Assembly: GCA_902762655.1 (NCBI GenBank) | Contig: CACWOZ010000006.1 | Span: forward strand, 1-64,000 | Length of the DNA stretch: 64,000 nucleotides | Direction: 5' to 3' | From: an uncultured Bacteroidia bacterium | Lineage (GTDB): Bacteria; Bacteroidota; Bacteroidia; Bacteroidales; UBA932 | Shown here: one piece after another, positions 19,577 to 28,800 of the stretch | How the letters are laid out: each line of letters opens with the position of its first letter | How positions within the stretch are numbered: the first letter of the stretch is position 1 | Made by a program: the position numbers and the translations under genes | Notes under the pieces: model-generated | What the model was told of the DNA's origin: nothing | Seen by the model: the letters and a program-made list of their open reading frames with translations, nothing else | The model's database searches: none

Positions 19577-19901
19577 CTTCGTCGTCCAGGATAGAGAGTC
19601 TGTTTGCAATGATTTCCGTGGAGTTGTGTTCCAAACCGTCCATTCCCGTGAATTTGTTGTAACGGATGCGTCCGGTCACCCATACACGATCTCCCTTCTT
19701 CAGTTTTTCCAGGCCGACAATCCGTTTCCCCTCCCACGCGTTCACATTGTGCCACTGAGTGTCGATTACTGCTGCTCCACTGCGGTCGGTGTAGGCCATG
19801 CTCGTGGCCACAGTGATGCGTGCTACCTTCTTTTCTGCGACCTCCTGGAGTTTTACAGAGCCTACCAGGCCGCGCAATTCGATTTTGTTGATCTGTTCCA
19901 T
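19554..19901 (-). CDS. ssb: Single-stranded DNA-binding protein (short form)
   Basis: 115 residues, an OB-fold SSB: NKIELRGLVGSVKLQEV, ARITVATSMAYTDRSG, WHNVNAWEGKRIVGLEKLKKGDRVWVTGRIRYNKF. It lacks the long Gly/Pro-rich tail and acidic DDIPF-type tip of E. coli SSB, although it ends in DDEDDFPCQM, a shortened acidic tip. It coats single-stranded DNA in replication and repair. It overlaps the start of the pilus operon. A roughly 100-bp stretch upstream is homologous to the leaders of the two Rpn nuclease genes in this window (19952-20055). Confidence 0.9.
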   Translation of the reverse strand: MEQINKIELRGLVGSVKLQEVAEKKVARITVATSMAYTDRSGAAVIDTQWHNVNAWEGKRIVGLEKLKKGDRVWVTGRIRYNKFTGMDGLEHNSTEIIANRLSILDDEDDFPCQM

Positions 19902-19951
19902 AGTCTTTGGTTTTTTGTCCGATGCAAAGGAATATCATTGCATGGGCAGCA

Positions 19952-20055
19952 CCAAGGAAAGTGGCGAAACATTCCGCGACGGGGCTTTTTTCTTTTGACG
20001 ATTATGTGTTTTAACAAAGCCATAAGATTTTTCTTATGGTCTGCCTAAACTTAAA
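19952..20055 (-). repeat. Rpn-type leader repeat, copy upstream of ssb
   Basis: Read on the minus strand this matches, base for base over most of its length, the leaders at 28801-28902 and 37204-37307. It starts with AAGTTTAG, carries the hairpin CCATAAG-n6-CTTATGG (20020-20039), then the TTGT(T)AAAACA, ATCGTCAA and CGCGGAATGTTT blocks, and ends at TTCCTTGG about 50 bases before ssb. The other two copies stand in front of Rpn nuclease genes; here no Rpn gene is left. It contains an in-frame stop relative to the Rpn frame, so it is non-coding. Confidence 0.75.
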
Positions 20056-20119
20056 TTTTTACATGTTTGCCTCAAATGTTTGGAATATCCGCAAAAGCCT
20101 CCCACCTTAGCGGAAAAAG

Positions 20120-20494
20120 ATGAGAGTCATGGAAAAAGAAGAAGAAAGATTCTGTATGAACTGCGGCAAAAAACTCAACGGACGCCCGGACAAACTGTTT
20201 TGCTGCGCACGCTGCAAGAATGAATGGCACAATCGCATCAGCGGCGAAGAAAAACGCCGGCGCGACCGTGTCTTCAGCATGCTGTGCAAGAATTACAAGA
20301 TACTCGAGATGATGCTGGAACTCGAAGAACACAACCCGGTGATATCCTCGCTTGAGAATGCCGGATTCCGTCCGGACTACATAACCGGTTTCCGGCATCT
20401 CAGGGGGCGGGACGAATACCGCTGCTTCGACATCACCTACAATAAAACAGAAGCCCGCCTGTACAATATCAGGCGGGCTCCGGAATTGATCTGA
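20120..20494 (+). CDS. Small zinc-ribbon protein, unknown function
   Basis: 124 residues. Near the N-terminus, CMNCGKKL and CCARCKNEWHN give two Cys pairs of a zinc ribbon, followed by a basic helix (RISGEEKRRRDRV). The rest (NYKILEMMLELEEHNP, GFRPDYITGFRHLRGRDEYRCFD) has no motif I recognise. Similar short proteins occur in Bacteroidetes as conserved hypotheticals; nucleic acid binding is plausible from the ribbon and basic stretch only. A start at 20129 is equally possible. A perfect 10-bp hairpin lies in the last codons. Confidence 0.75.
   Translation: MRVMEKEEERFCMNCGKKLNGRPDKLFCCARCKNEWHNRISGEEKRRRDRVFSMLCKNYKILEMMLELEEHNPVISSLENAGFRPDYITGFRHLRGRDEYRCFDITYNKTEARLYNIRRAPELI
20452..20479. 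terminator. Hairpin in the 3' end of the zinc-ribbon gene
   Basis: AGCCCGCCTG and CAGGCGGGCT form perfect 10-bp arms around an 8-base loop, inside the last codons of the gene and ahead of the convergent bactofilin gene. There is no T-run after it, so termination is likely but not certain. Confidence 0.45.
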
Positions 20495-20503
20495 CTGGCT
20501 GCT

Positions 20504-20920
20504 CTACTCGGCAGACGGCACCTCCGTGGTTATGACATCCTTTACGAAGGCATCGTAATCTTCTTCGGAAATCATGCTGCAGGTGCCGTTGATCTGTGCA
20601 CCCATCTCCACCTGGAGGCGGCGGACATGAATATTACCGTTGACGGTGGCGGTGCCTTTGAGAGAGAAGGTGTCCTTGACATAGATGTCGCCTTCTATCT
20701 TGCCCCAGAAATCTACATTGTTGCATGCGAGCGTGCCGATGACAGAGGCATCCTCGCCGACGACCACACGGCCCTGGGAGTAAACCTTGCCTTGCACAGC
20801 ACCGTCTACGCGGATGTCGGCCAGCGAAGAAATCTCTCCCTTGATGACCGTCCCCGATGAAATGTGGCTGACGTTGTTGGCATCGACCACCGGAGTGCCA
20901 GGTTTGTTGTTGATTGTCAT
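20504..20920 (-). CDS. Bactofilin-family polymer-forming protein
   Basis: 138 residues. The central 90 residues are a repeating beta-helix pattern typical of bactofilins: GTVIKGEISSLADIRVDG, GKVYSQGRVVVGEDASVIG, NVDFWGKIEGDIYVKDTFSL, TVNGNIHVRRLQVEMGAQING. Bactofilins form nucleotide-independent filaments that position cell-wall or polar functions. It lies 21 bases downstream of secA on the same strand and is likely co-transcribed with it. Confidence 0.88.
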   Translation of the reverse strand: MTINNKPGTPVVDANNVSHISSGTVIKGEISSLADIRVDGAVQGKVYSQGRVVVGEDASVIGTLACNNVDFWGKIEGDIYVKDTFSLKGTATVNGNIHVRRLQVEMGAQINGTCSMISEEDYDAFVKDVITTEVPSAE

Positions 20921-20941
20921 ATCTTATTCGTTATTGATTAT

Positions 20942-23527
20942 CTATACCAACCCTTTTCCGTGGCAGTTTTTGTATTTCTTGCCGCTGCCGCAAGGACAAG
21001 GGTCGTTGCGTCCTATCTTCTTATCTACGCGTATCGGAGCGTTGGGCTTCTGGTCGCCGTTGGTAGTGAGGTCCTGACGGCCGGCCTGGAGGGTGGACAT
21101 ATCCTGTCTCGGACGCATCGCAGGACGGTTCCCTGCTTCGGAAGCGTCGCGCAGAGGCACGAATGCACGCAACAGGAAACTAAGCACATCCTGGTTGAGC
21201 GATTCCAGCATCTGGGCGAAGAGGTTGTAGCTCTCCAGTTTGTACACCACGATAGGATCCTTCTGCTCATAGGAAGCGTTCTGCACACTCTGCTTGAGGT
21301 CGTCCATGTCGCGCAGGTGCTGCTTCCAGTGCTCATCGATCTGGTAAAGGATGATGTTCTTGCTGAGCGTCTTGCCTACCTCGCGGCCTTCGCTGTTGTA
21401 GGCCTTTTCGAGATTGACGCTCACGGTCATGGTCTTGCGGCCGTCCGAAATAGGGATGGCGATGTTCTGATACATGCTCCCCTGCTTCTCGTATACGGTC
21501 TTGATGATGGGAGAAAGCTTCTCCACCAGAACGTCCATACGGCGGGTGTAAACCTCCTGCATATGCTTGATGAGGGCGGAGACCATTTCATCTTCCTTGG
21601 CATGGGCGTAGAACTCTGCGTCGAAACCGGAATCTATCGACAACTTGGCCATGAGAGTCTCCTGGAAAGCGTCGAAATCCATTCCCTTGCACTGGTCTAC
21701 AAGCAGGGAGGCGGTATCTATCATCATATTGCTAAGGTCGATCTCCACCTTCTCGCCGCTGATGGCGTTGCGCCTGCGGGAGTAGATGGCCTCACGCTGA
21801 TAGTTCATCACGTCATCATATTCGAGAAGGCGTTTGCGGATGCCGAAGTTGTTCTCCTCGACCTTCTTCTGCGCGCGCTCGATAGTGGAAGAAAGCATAG
21901 AACTCTCAAGGGCCTCGTCATCCTTCATGCCGAGACGGTCCACGACACCTGCGATACGCTCGGAGCCGAAAAGACGCATCAGTTTATCTTCCAGGGAGAT
22001 GAAGAATACGGAGGAGCCCGGGTCTCCCTGACGGCCGCTTCGGCCTCGCAACTGGCGGTCGACGCGGCGGCTGTCATGACGCTCGGTGCCGATGATGGCG
22101 AGGCCTCCCGCCGCCTTCACCTCCGGCGACAGTTTGATATCGGTACCACGGCCGGCCATGTTGGTGGCGATGGTCACGGTACTGCTCTGTCCTGCCTGCG
22201 CCACGATCTCTGCCTCACGTGCGTTCTCCTTGGCATTCAGCACATTATGACGTATGCCGCGCATCTTGAGCATGCGGCTCAAGAGTTCGGAAGTCTCCAC
22301 GTCGGTGGTACCCACCAGCACCGGCCTTCCGGCGGATGAGAGTTCCACTATCCTGTTGATTACGGCGGCGTACTTGGCCTTCTTTGTCTTATAGATCAGG
22401 TCATCCTGGTCGTCGCGGATAACTGGACGGTTGGTTGGGATGACCATTACGTCAAGTTTGTAGATGCTCCAGAACTCACCCGCCTCGGTCTCGGCCGTAC
22501 CGGTCATACCCGAGAGTTTGTGATACATCCTGAAGTAGTTCTGGAGGGTAATGGTCGCAAAGGTCTGGGTAGCAGCCTCGACCTTCACATTCTCCTTTGC
22601 CTCCACGGCCTGGTGCAGACCATCGCTCCAGCGGCGTCCCTCCATCACACGGCCGGTCTGCTCGTCAACAATCTTGATCTTGCCGTCCACTATGATATAG
22701 TCGATATCCTTCTCGAACATCGTGTAGGCCTTGAGCAGCTGGTTGACGGTGTGGATGCGCTCGCTCTTGAGGGAGAAGCCCTCCATCAGGGCATCCTTGC
22801 GCTCCTGCTTTTCCTCGAGGGAAAGGCCGCCCATATTCTGGATTGCGGCGATCCCGCTGCCTACGTCGGGGATGATGAAGAAATCCTCATTGCCCACGGC
22901 GTTTGCCAGCACCTCGTGTCCCTTGTCGGTCATGTCGACAGAGTGGAGCTGTTCGTTGATCACGAAATACAGAGGGTCGGTGACCACAGGCATCTCGCGC
23001 TCGTTATCCTGCATATAGAAGTTCTCCGCCTTCTGCAGCAGCACCTTCATGCCGGGCTCGCTGAGGAATTTGATGAGGGGAGAATACTTGGGAAGTCCCT
23101 TGTGTGCACGCAGGAGGAGTTTTCCGCCTTCCTGCTCGTCGCCTGCCGCAATGGCCTTCTTGGCATCGTTCAGCACCTGGTTCACAAGGCTGCGCTGGGC
23201 CTGGTAAAGCCTTTCGACATATGGCCGGAACTCCATGTACTGGCCGTCATCCTCCGCTTTAGCGACAGGTCCGGAAATGATGAGGGGGGTACGGGCATCG
23301 TCGATGAGCACCGAGTCAACCTCGTCCACTATCGCGTAATGATGTTTGCGCTGAACGAGGTCGTCGGAGTTGATGGCCATATTGTCGCGCAAGTAGTCGA
23401 AACCGAATTCGTTATTGGTACCGAAGGTAATGTCGCATTCATAGGCCCTGCGGCGGGCGTCGGAGTTGGGCTGATGCTTGTCGATGCAGTCTACGCTCAG
23501 GCCATGAAACATGTAAAGAGGCCCCAT
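20942..23527 (-). CDS. secA: Preprotein translocase ATPase SecA, C-terminal part (frameshifted)
   Basis: 861 residues beginning at [21 protein letters not shown], which is internal SecA sequence. It carries [17 protein letters not shown], the [19 protein letters not shown] Walker B region, the preprotein cross-linking domain, [20 protein letters not shown], the [11 protein letters not shown] helicase motif and the C-terminal [14 protein letters not shown] zinc motif. The N-terminal 236 residues lie in another frame (23497-24207). Only 2 bases separate the codon of Ser225 from the TGG that begins this part, where about five codons (roughly KRDSE) are expected, so 13 bases appear missing. SecA is essential, so assembly error, strain mixture or a second copy must be considered. 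Confidence 0.9.
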   Translation of the reverse strand: MGPLYMFHGLSVDCIDKHQPNSDARRRAYECDITFGTNNEFGFDYLRDNMAINSDDLVQRKHHYAIVDEVDSVLIDDARTPLIISGPVAKAEDDGQYMEFRPYVERLYQAQRSLVNQVLNDAKKAIAAGDEQEGGKLLLRAHKGLPKYSPLIKFLSEPGMKVLLQKAENFYMQDNEREMPVVTDPLYFVINEQLHSVDMTDKGHEVLANAVGNEDFFIIPDVGSGIAAIQNMGGLSLEEKQERKDALMEGFSLKSERIHTVNQLLKAYTMFEKDIDYIIVDGKIKIVDEQTGRVMEGRRWSDGLHQAVEAKENVKVEAATQTFATITLQNYFRMYHKLSGMTGTAETEAGEFWSIYKLDVMVIPTNRPVIRDDQDDLIYKTKKAKYAAVINRIVELSSAGRPVLVGTTDVETSELLSRMLKMRGIRHNVLNAKENAREAEIVAQAGQSSTVTIATNMAGRGTDIKLSPEVKAAGGLAIIGTERHDSRRVDRQLRGRSGRQGDPGSSVFFISLEDKLMRLFGSERIAGVVDRLGMKDDEALESSMLSSTIERAQKKVEENNFGIRKRLLEYDDVMNYQREAIYSRRRNAISGEKVEIDLSNMMIDTASLLVDQCKGMDFDAFQETLMAKLSIDSGFDAEFYAHAKEDEMVSALIKHMQEVYTRRMDVLVEKLSPIIKTVYEKQGSMYQNIAIPISDGRKTMTVSVNLEKAYNSEGREVGKTLSKNIILYQIDEHWKQHLRDMDDLKQSVQNASYEQKDPIVVYKLESYNLFAQMLESLNQDVLSFLLRAFVPLRDASEAGNRPAMRPRQDMSTLQAGRQDLTTNGDQKPNAPIRVDKKIGRNDPCPCGSGKKYKNCHGKGLV

Positions 23528-24207
23528 CCATTCGAGAGGTAATCGTTCACGGTAACCACATGCACGCCCTTGCCTGCAAGTGCGTTCAGGAACACCGGCA
23601 GGGTTGCCACCAGGGTCTTTCCCTCACCGGTCGCCATCTCCGCGATCTTTCCTTCGTGCAGGGCGATACCGCCAATCAACTGGACGTCGTAATGCACCAT
23701 GTCCCAGGTGATTTCGTTGCCGCCGGCAACCCACTTGTTGTGGTAAATTGCATTGTCGCCGTTGATGGTTACGAAGTCGTGGTTTGCGGCAAGGTCACGG
23801 TCGAAGTCGTTGGCTTTCACAACAATTTCGGAATTCTGGGAGAGTCTTCTGGCCGTCGACTTGACGATTGCGAATGCTTCGGGGAGAATCTCGTTCAAAG
23901 CCTTCTCGATCGCTTCATCCTCGTCCTTGACCAGTTTATCGGACTCAGTGGCAAGTTTCTCCTTTTCGGAAACCGGGATGTTCTTGTCAAGTTCTATCTT
24001 GATTTCTGCGATACGGTCCTCGAAAGGCTTCTCCACCTCGCGAAGATGTTCGCGCAATCTGGCGGAATGCTCACGTAGTTCGTCCGCTGACAATTTGTCA
24101 ATTTCTTCGTATGATGCGAGTATTTTGTTCAGGAGAGGCTTGACTGCCTTGTAGTCGCGGTCGGCCTTGGAACCGAACAATGCTTTGATAACGTCTGCTA
24201 AAGCCAT
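23497..24207 (-). CDS. secA: Preprotein translocase ATPase SecA, N-terminal part (frameshifted)
   Basis: 236 residues with the SecA N-terminus and first nucleotide-binding fold: [29 protein letters not shown] (Walker A GEGKT at 194-198) and [11 protein letters not shown] at 215-225, after which the frame turns into unrelated residues and stops. SecA drives secretory proteins through SecYEG. The break falls in the conserved NDYLAxRDxxW motif (motif Ia), so a truncated product would not work. A TAAATTTG box lies 24 bases upstream. Confidence 0.9.
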   Translation of the reverse strand: MALADVIKALFGSKADRDYKAVKPLLNKILASYEEIDKLSADELREHSARLREHLREVEKPFEDRIAEIKIELDKNIPVSEKEKLATESDKLVKDEDEAIEKALNEILPEAFAIVKSTARRLSQNSEIVVKANDFDRDLAANHDFVTINGDNAIYHNKWVAGGNEITWDMVHYDVQLIGGIALHEGKIAEMATGEGKTLVATLPVFLNALAGKGVHVVTVNDYLSNGWGLFTCFMA

Positions 24208-24230
24208 ATTTATAAAATAAGTGTAGTCTG

Positions 24231-24238
24231 CAAATTTA
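24231..24238 (-). promoter_or_regulatory. -7 box of secA
   Basis: TAAATTTG on the minus strand fits TAnnTTTG, 24 bases before the secA start codon. Divergent from the tRNA-Gly promoter. Confidence 0.45.
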
Positions 24239-24269
24239 ACGAATTATTGTCTATTACAAAAATTTTGCC

Positions 24270-24277
24270 TATGTTTG
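24270..24277 (+). promoter_or_regulatory. -7 box of tRNA-Gly
   Basis: TATGTTTG fits TAnnTTTG, 13 bases upstream of the first tRNA base. Confidence 0.5.
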
Positions 24278-24290
24278 CATCCGTAAAATT

Positions 24291-24361
24291 GCAGGATTAG
24301 CACATCGGTAGTGCATTGGCTTCCCAAGCCAAGGAGGAGGGTTCGACTCCCTTATCCTGCT
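24291..24361 (+). tRNA. tRNA-Gly (CCC)
   Basis: 71 bases fold as a cloverleaf: acceptor GCAGGAT with ATCCTGC, D arm GCAC/GTGC, anticodon stem TTGGC/GCCAA with loop TTCCCAA (anticodon CCC), and a TTCGACT T-loop. The discriminator base is T, as expected for glycine. The CCA end is not encoded. A strong terminator follows at once. Confidence 0.93.
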
Positions 24362-24363
24362 CC

Positions 24364-24390
24364 GGGAGCCTTCGGGCTCCTTTCTTTTTT
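24364..24390 (+). terminator. Rho-independent terminator after tRNA-Gly
   Basis: GGAGCC-TTCG-GGCTCC hairpin at 24365-24380 with a stable tetraloop, followed by TTTCTTTTTT. It abuts the 3' end of the convergent lipoprotein gene. Confidence 0.88.
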
Positions 24391-25468
24391 ACAACCGGTA
24401 ATCACTCAGGTTCTGCAGACCGGGGAGTTTGTAGTAGGCCTCGACCACATCACCGCGCAGCCAGACTTTGCGTCCGAGCATCGACGGGTTGTCCACCAGA
24501 TTCAGCACATTGCGGATATCCCCCACCGACAGTTGCACGCTCATGCATCGGTCGCGGTCGGAGCATGTGGCCGAATCCGCAATCACCAGATTCGTTCTGG
24601 CAGAGAATGGCCCCTCGAACGAGCAGGACTTCGAAGACAGGTCTCCCCCGACTATATATCCGCAAACCCACACACCCTTCGAACCGGCCATTCCTCTGGC
24701 CGTAGCGACACTCACAGCAGAAGGCACCTGCGGTCCTCCGTTTCCGGATCCGGAAGACCCGTCCCACGCGTAACTATCTTCCGTCCATACCCGGGTCGTA
24801 TCTATGCGCACAGTCAGTCCAATCCCGGAAACAGGCACTGCGGACGGCATGGTTTCAGATAGCCCCAGCCTCAGCGTAAATATCTGTCCGGCTGAGAGTT
24901 CCAGCGTGTGCACCACTGTGGTTTTGCCTTTATGGTTAAGGAGGATAGATACAGGCCCCGGAGAGAAAAAGGCGGTCCGCGATTCACCGTAACCAAAAGC
25001 CAGGGTGCCTTCCGCACTGCGCAGGAAGAGGCTACCCTCTTTGTAAGAAGCGACGAAGGCATCGCTCACCAGCAGGCGCAGGCCGGAATTCAACTGGGTA
25101 GCCACAAGTTCGACATCCGCTACCTGACCTTCCGTCAGGTTCACCGTCCGGCTGTCACCGAACTGCGGACAGTCGAAAGCCGGGCCTTCCAACTCTTCCG
25201 ACACCAGCGATACATAGTAGCTGCCCGGTTCCAGTTCGAACTGCGCCGGGCACTCCTCCCAACGGCCTTTAAACACCGATTTGCCTCCGGCAGATTTCAA
25301 AGACAAGACGTAGTCGGCAATAAAAACATTGGACGCGCGCGTGAGCGCTTCATCGGAAAGACTCAGCCGGAGTACAGCCGGATCGTGCACGGCAGGCACG
25401 GGAGAAAGACAGGAAGTAAACAATACGGCCGAAATGGCCATGGCGAGAAAAGTGACTTTTGTTTCCAT
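24389..25468 (-). CDS. DUF4493-type lipoprotein
   Basis: 359 residues from the ATG at 25468, which begins a signal peptide with lipobox LFTSC; the frame is open 19 codons further but those residues do not fit a signal. The N-terminal domain (RLSLSDEALTRASNVFIADYVLSLKSA, QFELEPGSYYVSLVSEELEGPAF) matches DUF4493, a Bacteroidales surface lipoprotein domain. The C-terminal 120 residues (GVWVCGYIVGGD, RKVWLRGDVVEAYYKLPGLQNLSDYRL) resemble DUF6359. Function unknown; cell-surface location inferred. Single gene. Confidence 0.72.
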   Translation of the reverse strand: METKVTFLAMAISAVLFTSCLSPVPAVHDPAVLRLSLSDEALTRASNVFIADYVLSLKSAGGKSVFKGRWEECPAQFELEPGSYYVSLVSEELEGPAFDCPQFGDSRTVNLTEGQVADVELVATQLNSGLRLLVSDAFVASYKEGSLFLRSAEGTLAFGYGESRTAFFSPGPVSILLNHKGKTTVVHTLELSAGQIFTLRLGLSETMPSAVPVSGIGLTVRIDTTRVWTEDSYAWDGSSGSGNGGPQVPSAVSVATARGMAGSKGVWVCGYIVGGDLSSKSCSFEGPFSARTNLVIADSATCSDRDRCMSVQLSVGDIRNVLNLVDNPSMLGRKVWLRGDVVEAYYKLPGLQNLSDYRL

Positions 25469-25579
25469 AAGGCATTTTTCTCGCAATAATATACAAAGCA
25501 AACGTAAAAATACCCCCTGAAACACGCCATAAAGTACGTTTTTTTAAGTTTCCCGATACTCAAACTTAAAAAAAATTCA

Positions 25580-25608
25580 CGGGGTCCCGCATCACTGCGA
25601 GCACCCCG
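25580..25608. promoter_or_regulatory. Hairpin upstream of the M16 peptidase gene
   Basis: CGGGGT and ACCCCG pair around an inner GCA/TGC. Read on the plus strand it is followed by TAACCTAAACTTAAACT and a 12-codon open frame (25632-25670). Read on the minus strand it is followed by a T-rich run, so it could instead be a terminator of a leftward transcript. Direction undecided. Confidence 0.4.
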
Positions 25609-25676
25609 CTACTTAACCTAAACTTAAACTATGAAAAACTTCGAGACAAATGTATGCATTTTTTCTTAAATAACAC

Positions 25677-25684
25677 TACTTTTG
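25677..25684 (+). promoter_or_regulatory. -7 box of the M16 peptidase gene
   Basis: TACTTTTG fits TAnnTTTG, 18 bases before the ATG at 25703. Confidence 0.45.
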
Positions 25685-25702
25685 TAATAAATTATACAAA
25701 AA

Positions 25703-28603
25703 ATGAAAAGAACTATCCCGTTGTTAATCACAACACTGGCCATTTTGGCCACTGCCGCCTGCACAAAGTACGAAAAAGTTGCGGGCGACCCCATGAATTC
25801 CAAAATCTACACCCTTGACAACGGCCTCAAGGTCTACATGACCGTCAACAAGGAAGAGCCCCGTATCCAAACCTTCGTCGCAGTGCGCGTCGGAGGCAAG
25901 AACGATCCCAAGGAGACCACCGGTCTCGCCCACTACTTCGAGCACCTCATGTTCAAGGGCTCCGAGCAGTTCGGCACACAGGACTATGAAGCGGAAAAGC
26001 CATACCTCGACGAGATAGAGCGCCTCTACGAAGAATACCGTACTATCAAAGATCCCGAGGCACGCAAGGCACATTATCACAAGATCGACTCCGTCAGCTA
26101 TCTGGCATCCCAGATCGCCATCCCCAACGAGTACGACAAGATGATGAGCATGATAGGCAGCCGCGGCACCAACGCCTGGACTTCCTACGACGAAACCGTC
26201 TACACCGAGGATATCCCCTCCAATCAGGTAGATAACTGGGCGAAGATACAGGCCGACCGCTTCCGCCACAACGTCATCCGCGGATTCCACACCGAACTTG
26301 AGGCTGTTTATGAGGAGTATAACATGAACCTCACCAGCGACAACCGCAAGATGTTCGAGTCCATCTTCGCCAGCCTCTTCCCCCATCATCCTTACGGCAC
26401 CCAGACCGTGCTCGGCACGCAGGAGCAGTTGAAGAACCCTTCGATCGTCAACATCAAGCGCACCTTCAACACCTACTACCGCCCGAACAATATCGCCATC
26501 TGCCTCTCCGGCGACTTCAATCCCAAACAGGTAGTGAAGATCATCGAAAAGTACTTCGGTGACTGGGAGCCCAATCCGGACATCCCCAAACTCGAATATG
26601 AGAGCGAACAGCCCATCACCGAGCCTATCGTAAAGGAAGTAAAAGGCCTTCAGGCCGAGATGATGGCTATGGGATGGCGCCTGCCCGGTTCCACCGACCT
26701 GCAGACTACGGCTGTTTCCGAGATTGCCGGCAGCATCCTCAGCAACGGCCAGGCCGGCCTCATCGACCTCGATATCAACCAGCAGCAGAAGGCGATGTAT
26801 CTCGGTGCAGGAGTGAACACACAGCCCGACTACAGTCTCTTCATGGCCATGGGCATGCCCAAGCAGGGACAGACTCTTGAAGAACTCCGCGACCTCGCCC
26901 TCGAAGAAATAGCCAAACTGCGCGCCGGCGAATTCGACGAAGAGCTTATCTCTGCGACCATCAACAACATACGCCTGCAGAAGATGCGCCAGCTCGAGAG
27001 TAACCGCGCCCGCGCAAACATGTTCGTGAACGCCTTCATCGCAGGCATCGACTGGAAGGATGCAGCCCTCGACATCGAACGTTACAGCAAGGTTACGAAG
27101 CAGGACGTCGTGGACTTCGCGAACGAGTATCTGCTCGACAGCAACTACGCGATCACCTACAAGCGACAGGGCGTAGATGAGAGCCAGAAGAAGATCGAAG
27201 CTCCCGCCATCACCCCCATCGCCACCAACCGCGACAAGCGCAGCGCCTTCCTCGAGGAGATCGCTTCCAGCGAGGTCAAGCCCATCGAGCCCGTGTTCGT
27301 GAACTTCAACAAGGATATGAAGAAGTTCAACTTCTGCGACGGCGTAGATGTCCTCTACAAGAAGAACGAACTCAACGACATCGCCAGCGTCAACTTCGTA
27401 TTCAACCGCGGAACGGAAGATGTGCCCGCCCTCGAATATGCATTCGACTATCTCTCCTACCTCGGAACCCCCGACATGACCAGCCAGGACATCGCCCGCA
27501 AGATGTATGATCTCGCCTGCGAGTTCAACATGAATGCCGGTCCCCACAGCACCAGCATCCACATCAGCGGCCTCAGCGAGAGCCTGCCCGAGGCAGTGAA
27601 GACGGTTGAGAACCTTCTTTACAATGCCGTGGGCGATGAAGCCATCCTCTCTAACTACAAGATGGATGTACTCAAAGCCCGCGTCGATGCCAAGAGCAAC
27701 CAGAGGTCCTGCTTCAGCGCGCTCCAGCGCTACCTCTTCTACGGCCCCGAGTTCGTGGCCAGGACCACCCTCCCCTCCGAAGCGGTGATGGCACTTGGTT
27801 CCGACGAACTGCTCGCTGCCGCACGCGACCTTGCATCCAAGGGCCACGAAGTTCTCTACTATGGCCCTGCCTCCGAGGCTGCCGTGCGCAAACTTCTCGA
27901 GGAGAATCACACAGTGGGGGCTAATCCCGAAGTGCTGACCGAAAAATTCACCAAGCGCCTGCCCAGCAACGAAAGCAAGGTGCTCGTTGCTCCTTACGAA
28001 TCCAAACAGTTCCAGTACATCCAGTACACCGACCTCGGCGGCAGTTTTGACCCTGCACTCAGTGCCGGAATCGATATTTACAACGAGTATTTCGGCGGCG
28101 GCATGAACAGCATAGTATTCCAGGAGATGCGTGAGGCCAGAGGTCTTGCATACAGCGCGTATGCCAACCTCAGCAAGCCTGACGATCCCGAGAACGGATA
28201 CATGTTCTATGCGTACATCGCCAGCCAGAACGATAAACTCCGCGCTGCATCCGAAGGATTCAAGGAGATCATCGAGAATATGCCCGAAAGCGAAAGCGCA
28301 TTCGCAATCGCCAAGGATGGCATCCTCTCCCGCATGCGCACCAAGCGGGTCACCGGCTCCGCAGTGCTGAGCCTCTACCGCCAGTGCCGCAGGCTCGGTC
28401 TGGATGAGCCCACCGACAAGGCCGTGTTCGAGGCCCTGCAGAATATGACTCTGGAAGATGTGAAGGCCACCCAGCAGAAATGGGTCGCCGGACGTGGATA
28501 TGTCTATGCTATCCTCGGTGATCCGGCTGACCTGGATTCCGGCTTCCTTCAGACCTTGGGCCCTGTCAAGCAGGTTTCCCTCGAGGAGATTTTCGGGTAC
28601 TAG
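25703..28603 (+). CDS. M16-family zinc metallopeptidase (lipoprotein)
   Basis: 966 residues, twice the single-domain size, so a two-repeat M16 protein (pitrilysin/insulinase type). The lipobox LATAAC (Cys20) predicts a periplasmic or outer-membrane lipoprotein. The inverted zinc motif HYFEH is at residues 77-81 (GLAHYFEHLMFKGS), with downstream acidic residues in TELEAVYEEYNM. The second half (from about residue 530) has the inactive M16 fold with RGLAYSAYANLSKPD. Such enzymes degrade peptides; together with the peptidases at 56-61 kb they suggest peptide scavenging. A very long open frame on the opposite strand is a codon-usage shadow. Confidence 0.9.
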   Translation: MKRTIPLLITTLAILATAACTKYEKVAGDPMNSKIYTLDNGLKVYMTVNKEEPRIQTFVAVRVGGKNDPKETTGLAHYFEHLMFKGSEQFGTQDYEAEKPYLDEIERLYEEYRTIKDPEARKAHYHKIDSVSYLASQIAIPNEYDKMMSMIGSRGTNAWTSYDETVYTEDIPSNQVDNWAKIQADRFRHNVIRGFHTELEAVYEEYNMNLTSDNRKMFESIFASLFPHHPYGTQTVLGTQEQLKNPSIVNIKRTFNTYYRPNNIAICLSGDFNPKQVVKIIEKYFGDWEPNPDIPKLEYESEQPITEPIVKEVKGLQAEMMAMGWRLPGSTDLQTTAVSEIAGSILSNGQAGLIDLDINQQQKAMYLGAGVNTQPDYSLFMAMGMPKQGQTLEELRDLALEEIAKLRAGEFDEELISATINNIRLQKMRQLESNRARANMFVNAFIAGIDWKDAALDIERYSKVTKQDVVDFANEYLLDSNYAITYKRQGVDESQKKIEAPAITPIATNRDKRSAFLEEIASSEVKPIEPVFVNFNKDMKKFNFCDGVDVLYKKNELNDIASVNFVFNRGTEDVPALEYAFDYLSYLGTPDMTSQDIARKMYDLACEFNMNAGPHSTSIHISGLSESLPEAVKTVENLLYNAVGDEAILSNYKMDVLKARVDAKSNQRSCFSALQRYLFYGPEFVARTTLPSEAVMALGSDELLAAARDLASKGHEVLYYGPASEAAVRKLLEENHTVGANPEVLTEKFTKRLPSNESKVLVAPYESKQFQYIQYTDLGGSFDPALSAGIDIYNEYFGGGMNSIVFQEMREARGLAYSAYANLSKPDDPENGYMFYAYIASQNDKLRAASEGFKEIIENMPESESAFAIAKDGILSRMRTKRVTGSAVLSLYRQCRRLGLDEPTDKAVFEALQNMTLEDVKATQQKWVAGRGYVYAILGDPADLDSGFLQTLGPVKQVSLEEIFGY

Positions 28604-28613
28604 GCGGCGTGCG

Positions 28614-28630
28614 GCCCTGCTTGGCAGGGC
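28614..28630. terminator. Short perfect hairpin after the M16 gene
   Basis: GCCCTGC-TTG-GCAGGGC, perfect 7-bp arms, 11 bases after the stop codon. No T-run follows; it merges into a GC-rich tandem repeat. Confidence 0.45.
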
Positions 28631-28680
28631 TGGCCGTGCTGGCCGTGCTGCCGTGCTGGCTGTGCTGCCGTGCTGGCCGT
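28629..28680 (+). repeat. 8-9 bp tandem repeat, six units
   Basis: Six head-to-tail units of GCTGGCCGT, two of them shortened to GCTGCCGT and one changed to GCTGGCTGT. It lies between the M16 gene and the first 106-bp palindromic element and touches that element's first bases. Confidence 0.8.
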
Positions 28681-28784
28681 GCCACGCAACTGACTGTAGC
28701 ACAAGATATTACGTGAAATGACCTGGTTAAAAACAACTAGGTCATTTCACGTATTCCGCTGTGCTATAACAAGTTCTGTGGCAC
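28679..28784. repeat. 106-bp nested palindromic element, upstream copy
   Basis: Three nested inverted arms: outer GTGCCAC/GTGGCAC, middle TAGCACA/TGTGCTA, inner TACGTGAAATGACCT/AGGTCATTTCACGTA, with a short A-rich centre. A second element of exactly the same length and arm order lies at 29950-30055; the two bracket the Rpn nuclease gene and its leader. Confidence 0.85.
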
Positions 28785-28800
28785 GGAACATACAAGTTTT

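Noticed and set aside
20864-23542. Two long plus-strand frames (491 and 340 codons) opposite secA
   Set aside because: Antisense shadows with composition-driven openness only.
25724-28702. A 992-codon open frame on the minus strand opposite the M16 peptidase
   Set aside because: It lies wholly antisense to a gene with clear zinc motifs; the product has no motif and its openness follows from the codon bias of the sense gene.
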